A stretch of DNA of 64,000 nt from the NCBI GenBank assembly GCA_947179485.1, contig OX359247.1, forward strand, positions 30,356,801 through 30,420,800. Direction: 5' to 3'. Position numbers and translations under genes: made by a program. Below are positions 27,435 to 39,620 of the stretch, one piece after another. This DNA comes from Allacma fusca. Its lineage: Eukaryota; Arthropoda; Collembola; Symphypleona; Sminthuridae. The notes beneath the pieces were generated by a model. It saw nothing but the letters and a program-made list of their open reading frames with translations, had not been told where the DNA came from and made no database searches. How positions within the stretch are numbered: position 1 is the first letter of the stretch; the number at the start of each line of letters is the position of its first letter.

Positions 27435-27452
27435 GGAGAGAGAGAGAGAGAG
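27435..27452. repeat. (GA)n microsatellite
   Basis: Short perfect GA run. Confidence 0.9.
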
Positions 27453-30249
27453 AAAATCGTGCACAAGAGAAGGAACTCTGAGAGGAAAACTTGGCCGGCA
27501 ACTGATGACTTTATCGCTTTACTTTAATTAGGACGACTCTTCTCTCTTTCGCTTTCTCCCACTTGCTTTCTTTTCACTGAGTCCCTGATGATGATGAGTC
27601 GTCAAAGAATTGTAATCACGATCAATGCTGAAGAATCGAGGAAGCAAGATTGCTCTGCCTCGGGTCTTGCTTTCTCCTCTTCTCACTCCCTTCCCGTCCT
27701 ATGTTGTACTTTCCTCTTCTGTCCTTGTATAATCTGTATATATATAGAGAGAGAGCTCTGTTATTCCTCTCCGTGCGGACTCGGCATAAAGGCAAGTATT
27801 AGCGACAGGCAGGGATGGGAATGAACAGCACCGGAATTCCAAATATATCAAGGCCATATGATTGGTATTCCTGTGAGGCCCCTGATTTGGTGACGATGAG
27901 TATGACGAAAAGGACAAAGCGTAATCTCTTTTGAGTAATTAAGCAAAAACGGGAAACAAAGTATCCTTCCCAATGTTTGCTTTAGATCTCGTCCCTATTT
28001 TGTTTTACCATCCCGCCAGACTTTCTCCATTTAATTACATTGACTTAGAAAGCCGGCTTGGAATTTTTCTCCACGTTTGTCTCACGTGCGCTTTTCAGGA
28101 GTATATCCATTTCATTTGAAAGGAACTAGAATGCAATGTATTACTATATCTGTAATGTATTTCCGTTCACACTGTAGGACAAATCCTTACATGACAGAAA
28201 TTAGTTTCGCTATTGTTGTACCGATAAAAATTGCATTCCAGTCTTTGATGGTCTGAAACCTTGCCTTGGCTTTTTTTATAACTGTGCGTATAATTAAATA
28301 TAGATAGATACTCGTACGAAGCCAATCTATTCTTCATTAGAGCTTTTTTTAACTGATTATTTATCCTTTCGAAGATATTCTGTAGGAACACTTTTGGCAA
28401 ATGTGTGGGAACTTAGCGTACTCACTTATGCAAACATTAAGTACAATATTTAATTATGAGGATCTATCATGATGCAGGAAGTATCCTACGTCAATTACTC
28501 TCTCCTGTATTGCAATATACAAGCCAAAGTTATGATTTAAAGAGTAAAAGTAGCGGGATCAATACCTCCAAAAAACCTCATGGGCGTTGGAGATACATAC
28601 CTCAGGGAAAATTTCCCTTTGCCTCCTTCAAAGGTGCTTAAAAGCTACAGCGTACTTTACATGCAAAATTTAAGCCTTATAGGACATGAGCCACTTCGAA
28701 AAGGAGAATTTCCCCGGGAAAATGTTCGTACATGAAGGGAGAAAATGCATTATATGCTAATGACGTATTGATTCATTACCCAGTTCCTGCTCTCCTCTTC
28801 CCTCACATCTCCACATTACTATTCTTCCTCGCAAATGTTTGTCCTGAGCAAACAGCTCTTGAAGACATGTCCCCGGAGTTTTCTCATTTTGGCTTATACA
28901 GCTCGATTGAAAAATCCCAGTCCCCCTTTCCTTTTTGTAGAATGTACATATACATACATACATATTTAACTGTAGAGCTCCTTTGTAAACTCCGACGTTG
29001 TAAAAGTTGATGGAGTGTATTAAAATGAAACCAACGATTGTCCACTCACACCTTGTTGAGTCAGGCAGGAATGAGGTCAGTGTGGAAGTAATGCCTGGTG
29101 ACAAGTGGAAGATTGGAGAAAGTTTTGTCATTAGATTGCTTTCCGCCACACAGAAAAAAGTAATCCTACATGTGAGTCTTCTCTCATCAATTTTTTCCCT
29201 CTGCCTCATTCAAATTTCTGTGCATATGATTACACACTGTGTACATATCACCATGCACGTATACATACGTTTATACATAATAGACGTACCTATCTATATT
29301 TACCTCTATACAAATGTATTTAAATGAAGTCGAGTGTTTTATGCAGACACGTTTGCTTCTTTTTGCTCTCGATTTGAAAACGTGTAAGCGTATGGATATG
29401 GATGCATCATACATATATATTCAATATAAAATACAGATCAGTAGGCTAGCAGTTAAAGACTAAGGAATCGGATTACCTCATCATATGGGATCGGAAGGGC
29501 TGAAGAGTCTCATTCTCGATTCCGATTCAGAGGTAGATTTTGAGGACACTCATCATTCCAGGGCTTTCACCAGCCCGTGTCTTGAAATTAAGCGGGAGAA
29601 AGTTTAATATCGGTCAAATTACGGGAGATGAAACAGAAAGGGAGGTTGGCAATATTGGAGGTATTTTTCCTCTGTCTTCCCTCTCTCTCTCTCTCCCTCT
29701 CTCCCAACCCACTCCCATACAGTTGGATATATGAATAAAGCAAATGGAGAAAGTGAGGAAAGGAATGACAGGATTTGCCAGCGTAATATTACCCCTCTGG
29801 AGAGGAGACAATTTCCTAGCGTGTGGCGGGCTTGTTAAAACATAGTGAACTCAAAGGAGATTGAGAGACAGGAGTGAGTGAGAGAAAGGAGAAAGTGGAC
29901 GGAAGAATGGCAACTGAAGACAAAGGAGGAGGAAGAGGAAGGAGAGGAGAGGAAAGTGGTGGTAAAGCCTTCTCTCAGCCCATATTTACGAAAAGCCCCA
30001 TTGGAACGTGAAGAGAAGATTCAATGTAAAGTATATGAGAGAAAGAGCTGCGTTGACAAAACTCCAGTCGGAATATTTGTTTTTTCGTATGACTGGTCAC
30101 GTTCTTTCTTCTACTCTCATTTTATCATCTTCTTTCTCCATCTCTCCTCCTTTCCCTTCTGTATACGCTGTCTGTCTTTTCTCCGAGTAAATAGTCTCGC
30201 TTTTTATAACAAGAGTTGTTTGCCGGTCTGTGTGCCTTGCACATTTTTC

Positions 30250-30251
<2 letters not shown>

Positions 30252-30280
<29 letters not shown>

Positions 30281-30298
30281 TGCTCTCTCTCTCTCTCT
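30252..30298. repeat. (CT)n microsatellite
   Basis: About 46 bases of CT with a single ttg interruption. It lies within a 246-codon open frame and produces its Ser-Leu repeat. Confidence 0.95.
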
Positions 30299-33200
30299 TT
30301 CACCCACATACCTCCACAAATCCTATAAAGATCCACATTATAAGCCTTTGTTTGTTCACATGCAAGAGCACTTTTATACCCGAAAATTTTCTTGTTTGCA
30401 TATCTACCTTACATAAGCAATTCCAGATACACTCAAAAAGAAAAGCACACCTAAAATATGTAGGGGAATTTTCTTCCACTTTCTCCTCGCCTGGGCTGAG
30501 TAAATTTGAAGGGATTTTGTTTGAGGGTCTTTTTATTTGCGAAGTGTCCTCACGTCAATTTTTTTCTTTCTCTTCTCCCAACTTATACTACCTCCCACTT
30601 CTCTCCACACTCTCCTGATAGTTTGATGAATGGAAATCCGAGAGGGTGTACAAAGACCGGAGGAATTATTATAAAAATTCCTATTGAAATTCTTGTGGAC
30701 AAGTTCGCTCGATAAAAATCAAAAAAAGATTAATAAACAACCGGTTCTCTTTTGCATGACTTAATTAAATATGGCGGCGCCAAAATATCCACTCCATCCG
30801 ACGTTCTCACACTCCCTTACAATTCCTACGCATACAGTTTACTATGTGACCAAGTCCGAGGCTATGTAGTGTGTATGATAAGAGAGCTAGAGCTCTTTCC
30901 ATACACAGACTGGGGACTACTCCATCGCTACTTATTATCTTTCAATATGCATAGAAAAAGTTGCTCCATTTCAAACTGCATTCTCTTGACACTCATTTAC
31001 TTTTAACTTTAAAAGTTAGACTAACTAGCAAAACACGCTAAGTCAGAGTAGGGCAGTTGCTCGGGCTATGCTAAAGGGAGTCTTATCTGTGGAGGGTTTT
31101 TTTTTAATAGAGAATTCTCAATGAGTCTTTCCCAAGTGTGAATATTTAGCATACTTTACAACTTGACTTAATGACAGCTAAAATGAATAAATGGGGCTAA
31201 GTTGTTGAGATTGGGAATTAACGTGAGATTTTGGAGACTTTTGTGGAAGAGGAATGTTATTTACTATTGGTATATACATATACTCAGGTAAGAGATACGG
31301 GGATGGGACTATTTGTGAGTAAATTTATAGGACTTGATTGTTGATCCTTGGGGTTCTTGTTTTCGGTGAGTCTAATGAGAAGATGGGATAAATTGCTTAC
31401 GAGTAACTTGCACTTATGACTTGTACAATGCTTCTACTTGACTCTCACCGCCACTGCTTCTGCCTCCATGATTTCCAATGGTGAGATTGGAGATTGACAA
31501 GAGCTCTGTGCAAAGGGGGGAGGTTGTTTGGGAAAAAAGATTCTCTCATGAGAGAATGGGAAAAAAGCATGTTAGAAAAAAGGAGGACTATAAAAGATCC
31601 TTATCACTCTTTCTCGGTCTTGACAAAATCTTGAAACAGGTGAGCTGTTGTGCTCCGCACTTCCTCCTTATAAAAGCTTTTGGTGAGCTAACAGGTTTCC
31701 AAAATGCAGGGCCTCAGGGTCGGAAGTTGAAGCTATGATTTTACCCTCCCCTCTTTTCCCTTCTGTTGTTTTTTTTCTCTCTATTTTTCTCGCTCCTTTT
31801 TCTTCTCTTCTATTCTCCCTCCACAATAACTTTATTCCCAGGGAACTAAATTGTAGATTTTGACATTTGATTCGTCAAAAGTAGAGCTGCATACAGACCT
31901 ACGTATGCACCTTGCACTATTTACCAGTTTTATTACTCTCTCAAATATAACCTCGGATTCTCACAGAGTTGCTTTAGTTCCTTGCACTCCTTGCAGGAGC
32001 AACGTAGTCTCCTCTGTTTATTAAGAGTTTTGTTCTGTGGAACATGTCAGTTGGTATGGACAGCAGGAGGTACATACGCATGTATGTGTTTATGTATGTA
32101 TGTAATTACGTGTCCAAGGTAGGATGTACATACATGAGAGACTAGGAGTACCTATTTATCTGGACGAGCGTAACTTCAGGAGCGGAAAGTGTTGGAAGGG
32201 AAGAACGTTACATCCAGTGACGGTTCGGAGGTAGTTAATACAATTTGGACGATGAAATACCTCCTTGTCATAATTATTGTTCTGAGCGTCTGAGAAAGGG
32301 GGAGAAAAAAAGGCATAAAATCACAAGATTAATATTGCTTAAGGAGAGGGCAGAGGGTTTAATCCTCTCAGTTTTTACTCCACTGAGCTAAGCATTCTAA
32401 TAAAACCAAACTTCCCACACCTGTCTCAGCTCCATTGAACCTCCGTCTCACAAATTTCCAACTCTCGCAAACCAAATCCACTACAAGTGGAACTCCCGAA
32501 AATTTAGAGCTTGTTCAAAACTTGAGATACGCACATACACACATACACACATGCGTGCCATTTTATATTAATACTGGCGTGCCAAAATGCAAACCACGCT
32601 ATTCGGAAGGGCTCAAACTATTTCCCCTGTGTACATTTCAATAGGAAAACAAGCTATTTTAGGACTTCTTCCTTATTCACTACCAATTTTCCTGCATATA
32701 CTTGAAAATTAGTGGAAAAGTTTCTTCTAGCTTCCAAACGAGGATTTATTTACCGCCTGTCAAAATGAAACAAATGTTATTTTAATCTTCCCACAAGATG
32801 CTATTATGTGGGTACTGCTCTAATTACAAGGGCAAAACGCTTTATTTTTAGCGATTCCAAAGTTATACGGCATTAGGCTCATGTCAAATTGCAAATCGTG
32901 GTGCTTTGCATGCAACCCCCTACTTTGTCTATGGTACCCATCAAACTGTATAAAAAACTGACTGGTACATATTTAGCCCGTCAAAAGAAAGGTCCAGTAT
33001 GGGGTACTTCTCATGCAAAACAAGCTATATTTAGACTGTCAGCGTCCCTATTTCCTATTGTGCACCTTTGTTGAGACTCCCATTTGTTGTGGGATTGCAT
33101 GAGAATATTCTCAGTTGGTATATTAAAAGGAGTTAGACAGCTTAGGATGTAGAATAGTATTAGCTAACAATGACTATGGGTACCTAGAACACTGGGTGTA

Positions 33201-34170
33201 CGTCCTTACGGTAATTGTCCTCTGTGTGTGCTGTTCTCTTTATTAGTTTTATACCCTGCAATTTAGTATACAACATTTCTATATAACACGTATGTATAGG
33301 TAGATATACAACCTTCCTATACCTTGTGAGAGAAGAGACTGCTGCGGGCTCAGGGTGTGTATGTATGTATGTGCATGTGCTTCAGTTCAGAGTGAGTAAG
33401 GTTCGCGTTCAAAGTCTTAAATCAAGCGTGACGCGTGCGGCATTATCTTAGCTTAGAGAGCACGGTTGGGTCTAATGATTTGATAATATTTCTCCCTTCT
33501 CTCGCCTCCCCCTCAGTCCCTCTCAGGTAAATTAAATTCCAACTGACGATGAGGAGCATAAATTCAAAGCTTTTTCTAATTTCACTTTACTTTTCCCGCG
33601 CCTTCCCAAAAATTTAAAAAATCACTGAGTTCGTCCCCCTCCCATTAAAAATTGTTCCAGGATATTTCCATATCTTTTCCCTGAATTTGTTTCGTTCTGT
33701 CGTTAAAAACTGGTATTCCTACTCGAAACTATTTTTAGGGACAACCGTTCGTTCGGGAAAATTCACTCACGAAAGGGCAAGTTTTAAAGAGTTCCCAATT
33801 CCAATGTAGCTATATCTATACATACTTTCGATTTTCCTATTCCTTAAGTACCAGGCGTAATTGTGTGCATATATGTTTGTATGAGAGGGAGAGAGTGGGG
33901 AGAGAGGGGAAAAGGGGTGCGAGATTGTGAAATTATATGTTTGTATTTGAAATGAGGTAGAGGACAGGTCTCAGGAAAGGGTTTGATGTTCCTCATCATC
34001 ATAACGGTAAAAGTTAAGTGTATCCAGAGCTATTTACATTTTACGTGATGTCCTTAACCTTGCGTTTTTGAGAGTTGCGACAAACCCTTTCCCTCCTTCA
34101 GAATTTTTTCTCATGGAGTGTCTCTATACTTTGTATACATATCTACACATCACTGAACTTTATGCCCACT

Positions 34171-34270
34171 CCTAGAGGGAAATCTTCCCGTGAGGGGAAA
34201 AAAAGTTCTAAAGGGGAAAAAAAATTCTCGGGGAAAATGTTCCATGAGAGGAAAAATTGTTCACGCTGCT
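34171..34270. repeat. Degenerate tandem repeat of GGGGAAAA units
   Basis: About five units of 18-20 bases, each starting with gaggg/ggggaaa followed by A-rich sequence and ttc. The first unit contains GGGAAATCTTCCC, a near-palindrome. A similar word occurs at 28690-28735 (ggagaatttccccgggaaaa). It could be a decayed minisatellite. Confidence 0.5.
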
Positions 34271-34796
34271 ATGTAATAATAACAAATCATTAGATTAATC
34301 TGTGAGCTTATCGAAATAAGAGAAGGGAACGTAAAGTTACTAAGTTTAGGATGGGAGAGAGGAAGTTACATGGGGATCTTAAGTACCACTTGAATTTACA
34401 TCTATCCACTTGTACAATTTTGTACGTATGTAAATGCTCGGGTGCACATATGTACATACATATGTATTGATATATGTATGGGAGGTTGATCGGAGGACAC
34501 TGGGGAAAAAACAGTTTACAAATAAACACACTTGGGGATTACAAAGAGGAAACAATGCAGCGTGTCTGAAGGCACTTGACGGTGTTGGTGTGCATTGGGA
34601 GTGATAAGGTAGGGACAAACAAGAGGGAAAAGAAGGAAGGTTGTTAAATAAGAGACTCCTGATCCCTTGCCAAGAAGACGCTCAAACTTTGTGAGGATGA
34701 GCGACGGAGAGGGAAAGGGTGCAAATGTAAAGAGACCATTAATCTTCATCAAGTCCACTTGTGTTACTCTTCCGCTATAGCTACGTTACTTTTTTT

Positions 34797-34849
34797 TCTC
34801 TCTCTCTCTATCCTCCGCTCTCTCGCTCTGTCTCTCTCTCTCTCTCTCT
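34797..34849. repeat. Imperfect CT tract
   Basis: CT run interrupted by tatcctccgc and gctctg. Confidence 0.95.
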
Positions 34850-36729
34850 GAAGCAGGGAGACTCTTGAGGAAAACATTGAAGATAGGACTCTCCTAGTGT
34901 TTTTTTTCTTGTTGTGATAGGGACAGGAGAAAAAAAGAACTATTTGTAAGATGTTATACAGTGGCCAGGGCTTTGTTTGTTTGTCCCAAGCAAAATGCTC
35001 GGATCATTATTACATATCTCGACCATGGTCGGCTGCCTGGTCATTGGACATGGCCAGCAATATATTATTATACGTATATGTAAAATGTGGCTGTATGTAT
35101 CTAGCCTTACAATTAAATGGTATTTGACATAGGAAGTGCTGGGAGAGACTATGTATGAAAGGACGCTCCTCACTGGCACTTTATTATCGGGCTTGTCAGG
35201 AGGGTAGTTTTTTAAAGTGTCAACGTTTTCAATCTCTTTACAACTCATAATTAGCCAGGCTTGGTGGAGTACGTCATGCTTTATGGGTTTCTGTTTACAA
35301 GTAACTCACTTGGTTACACTGATTATCTGAGGGGATGTTTGTAGTGTGGGCTGGCGAGAATTAGGCATTAGACTCGTTATGATGATAGGATTAGGATTTA
35401 CGAACATTTACACTTGTTTCTCTTCGCTGGACATGCTGTGGCTCCTCGGTTTGATGATTTACATTTCTGGGGGCACACTGGGAGCTTTAGGGTTTTTATC
35501 CTGCTGGATTATTTACGTGCATATATGTAATTACGTGTATAGTAATTATGCACTTAGGTAATTAGAATTATACGGCCTACAGAGTATATCTAGGGTAACT
35601 CGTAGGGGTGTACTTGTGTGTATAGAGTAATGAATTGTGTACTGATAAATCTATAGGCATGGGGTTTAAATGTGTTATGAGCTTACGTAATGTGGGACAT
35701 GCGATCTTTAGTATTAAAAAAATATTTTTAAGTGATATTTTAATTTTAATGTTTAAAAATCAATCCGTCCGTAAATTAACGAAATTTTGATGGCAAGGTA
35801 TGCGTTGACTATCTATGTACTATACCTGGCTAAGTATAATTTCTATCTGAAGAAAAAACCAAGGAATAAAGTTGGAAAGAAATACTGACGAGGGTGGAAA
35901 GAGATACTGAATGTTGGATTTGAAGGCAAAAGAAAATGAGGCTACAGCGAAATTCATAAAAGGGGGAATTTAAAGAGAAAAAATGAGTATGTAAATTTTT
36001 GAAGGATTCAGCAGTTTTGATTATGAAGTTGATATGAGAGTAGTTTCTGGGAATTCCTCGTCTTCTCAAGCAGAAGTGAAAAAGAGAGGAGAGGAAGCTG
36101 GGAGGAAGGTATCTATCCGTTGGGATGTGGAAAAAGAAATAAGAAAATTTCATCTTTCCTTCCCTCCGCTCGTTACTCAGGGATCCAAACAAAAGTATTC
36201 CCAACACCCTGGGTTATCATTGATGAGATGGGGTTATGACGGATTCAGCCCGCGTACCATTGGACTAGATTAAATTTTCTTGCAAGAATAAGTGTGAGTT
36301 TTATTGAAGAATAAATTTCGGATTGGATGGATGTCAAGTCGAGGGAAATGGCTCCATATAGGCAAACACAAGCATCATAAACCTTTGTCATGTTGGCAGT
36401 TGCCAGAGAGCTAGAGGGGAAAAAAGGTGTCACAGTATAACGCCTTTTTCTCTCCCCGTATCCTATCCACAAGTCCTGACTTAAGGGAGTATTGTTTCCC
36501 CGGAACCTTATGACAGGAGAGAAACCAAGATAGTGACTGACACATACATGACTGACGAAATGCGAGGAGGAAATCCTCACAGCCCCATATTATCATGACT
36601 TTTGACAAACTCATAATAAAGTGTGGAGCTGATCAAATAGGCACAATTCCTAGTGGGGCGGGCAGGTCGCAGACATAATTTGAGTGTAGATTTGATATAA
36701 ATTGGAGAATTTTCCCAGATTCTCTTTTT

Positions 36730-36753
36730 TCTCTCTCTCTCTCTCTGTCTCTC
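36730..36753. repeat. (CT)n microsatellite
   Basis: CT run with one gtct interruption. Confidence 0.9.
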
Positions 36754-38085
36754 CCTTTTCTCCTCTTTAGACACGGAAAGGAAATTTTTAAAGGAGTATT
36801 TGTCTTTCGTCAAATCTTGAGGAAAATACTTTTCCCTCATAAGACCCCGACGTTTGGCTCCCCTTTCAACCTAAATGTCATGGCGGTCTGCTCTCCTTTT
36901 GTTTGTCAATGTGGGAGTCAGTGCCAGACAAAGTCAAAGAAGTGGCCAAAAAGTTGATATTTGGAACACATTGACAAACACACACCTACAAACTAACACA
37001 TCACTTTTCTCTCTTTCTTCCTCGTCCTATGTTCCCCTCTCTCACTCTCTCTCTCACTCTCTTTCTCTCTTCAAATCAACTTCATATAGCTACTTTGATC
37101 CTTTGACTAAACCGTTCAATAGAATTGCACACTTCCACTCTCTCCCCTCTTTTATATTGTGTATTTTCCTAGCATGTTCATTTTTTACCTTTATCACAGT
37201 TCACTCTGTCTGGAGGAAATTTTTTATTTCTTTATCCTTTACCTTGTCACTGCTTTCTCTTGATTTCCAATTTTTGTCATTTGCTTTCACTTTTCACTTT
37301 CTCTGTCTTTCTCTTTTTTAAGTAAGTTTCCCTGCTTTCTCCTGCATTCTCTTTTGAATAACTTCAAATATAAGCATTTGTTTCACTACACTGCACTTAC
37401 CCAGAGCTCCTTATCAGGTCAGAATGACTTGGTATTGTTTTTATGACCGGTGGTAAAAATTTCCCTAGGATTAGCAGCAGTTATTTTGATTCGCGAGCGT
37501 GTTAAGGAATAAAAGGAAACAATGTGTTTTGAATTCGAGGGGAAGTTATCCCTTTGAGTGAAGATACCATTTTGGAGAGAAACTGATCCTTTCTCTTTTT
37601 GCTTGAGTACTTCCTCTTTTATGTGATTTCCCTTAGCTTCCTTCTTTTTAACTTTCTCTACTTACGGGTACTTGGTACTCGTCTTGCAGGCATTTAGGCT
37701 TTGCTAGTGGGTCGTTCACATGGATGTACATGTACGTAAAAGGAATAAGTGTGATTTTTTGAATGGTGGAAAGTAAGATTTCTCCAGGCACTTTAACGCA
37801 TATTGAGTATCATATTTTGGGTTTGAATCAACGGGACGAATCAAATGACTTCGATTACTGTCGGCTTTAGCTCCCTTCATATTTCCCGTCCTCAATGGCT
37901 TTGTCATGATTATCCTGATTCCAGCACCTTTTACTACTGACTCGCAACTATGGCTACGCACGTAGAGCCTCTCAAGCTTTTCTTCCGGATTTTCCTACCT
38001 CCCCCTCCTTCCCACTTTTACTCTCTTTACGCTCTTTCCGAGTTTTCCCATACTTTCTACAAGTTTTCTCCTTCCATTCCTTCAT

Positions 38086-38087
<2 letters not shown>

Positions 38088-38131
<44 letters not shown>
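38088..38131. repeat. (CT)22 microsatellite
   Basis: Long, essentially perfect CT run. Confidence 0.95.
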
Positions 38132-38133
<2 letters not shown>

Positions 38134-39529
38134 GGAGATCCACGGAAAGGATTTTCTTTCTCTTGTGGCCATTCTGGAGCAATCACTCCAAAGAATCTAT
38201 ACTTTCTCCAACTTTTTCCACGCTCGTACATGCTCAGAATCGTCCTTTATATGGATTTTAAATTGTGAAATTGTCAGAGAGACCTTAAGGCTTACTTTGT
38301 CTTCAGCGAGCCGAGAATGACGTTTTGGAAATTGTTATTGCTCTCAATATCTCGTCCTCCAACAGCCATTCCAATCGACCTGCGACATTATCTCTCCTGG
38401 CCATAGGAAAGGAAGGGAGCTGAGAGAATTATCTTATATGCAGATACTCACGATGAGTTCATGATTTCCTATACGTTCGCATACATACACCTCTCTGGAT
38501 TCACATACATACATATATGCCACATACATAAATGCATACGAGACATTCTCCCACGATTTGAAAATACTTCAAAAACGTTTCCTATTTTTATCGACGTATT
38601 CTCCACAAAAGCTCTCAGAGAAAGAAGTAGATATTTGACGAATTTGAATCCTATGGAATAATATCTGTGAAATTTGCTAGTTTCCCGTACGAAGTGTTAC
38701 TTTAAAAATAGCTCTTACATTTGGAAATTTAAATGGTGGGAATTTCATCTCCCTATTCCCTCGAGGATTTTAAAGATTTTTTTTTAGCTATTTATGGACT
38801 TGCTTGGATTCTAGCTTGAAGCAAATAACATGGGATTTTTTCATATATCCATCTAATATCTACTATGAGTTAGTATTAAAACAAGGGAAGTATAAGTTCA
38901 CATAATGTCATTTGTGGAGTGCAAGGCTTGAGTCAAGATGAAACATTGCATGGGAGCGTTATCTCTTGATGTCACAATTTCCTCGTATGTGAGGGAGTGG
39001 GTCTTTGTGTGGGGAGAATGGTGCAAAGTCTGGAAAATGGCAAGGTTTTATGACCTGAAAACATGAATAATTGTATCATAAAATTCAGCTATAAAAATGG
39101 AAAATCTCACATATGTATATGGGTCTATTTAGGATTTTTCATTTTAAACCTAATGGAGAGTGTTAGGGATCTCTGGTTGGGAATCGAATCCTGAACCTAT
39201 ATTTTTTGCTTATACGGGTGGGATTTATATTTTACATATTAATGTACTATGTATTATGAGTTTTGTAATAATTATTACAAGGATTCATGGTAGTTTCATG
39301 GAATGTGGCTTCCATAAAAATGAGTAGAATGTGCTAATAGGTGAACATATGCCACACGCCAGGCCTATCAACGTACATCTATCTACTATTAATGCCTTAT
39401 ATGAGAAAGAAAAAACACGCTTTTACAAGGTATAATAAATACTGCACCTGTTTTTATTCCTTAAATGATTAACGCAAATGACGCAGGGAGACTCTTATGA
39501 TTCTTGCATTACAAATATGCATTTATTTG

Positions 39530-39620
39530 GAAATGGAGAAAGTATCAGGGAAGGCGAGGAAAGATGAAAGATGCAGTGTAAGTAGAGAAAGTACTTTGGA
39601 GAAAATAAGAAAGTAGCTCA
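39530..39620 (+). repeat. Short GAGAAAGT-type cluster
   Basis: One exact GGAGAAAGT (39535-39543) is followed by related words (gaggaaagatgaaag, tagagaaagt, tggagaaaat, aagaaagt) within about 80 bases. It has the same irregular spacing as the other clusters. Confidence 0.5.

Larger units (their letters stand above)
26790..34170. other. Non-coding DNA, no exon recognised
   Basis: Contains the longest open frame of the window (29878-30618, + strand, 246 codons). It is Lys/Glu-rich at first, then Phe/Ser/Leu-rich through a CT repeat, so I regard it as composition-driven. A frame at 31478-31639 ends at a strong donor-like CAG|GTGAGC but matches nothing that I know. There is a long pyrimidine stretch at 31740-31830 and TACATA words at 29.2 and 32.1 kb. 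Confidence 0.5.

Noticed and set aside
28757-29209. 150-codon minus-strand frame
   Set aside because: Crosses TACATA repeats, no domain, no splice or promoter context.
36875-37321. Signal-peptide-like Phe/Leu/Ser-rich frame
   Set aside because: Generated by pyrimidine skew. It is a warning that hydrophobic frames in such DNA are easily spurious, which is why the 47373 exon is kept at moderate confidence.
39165-39260. tRNA-like B box on the minus strand (ggattcgattccc)
   Set aside because: No 5-bp T-stem, no matching acceptor stem and no anticodon arm could be drawn.
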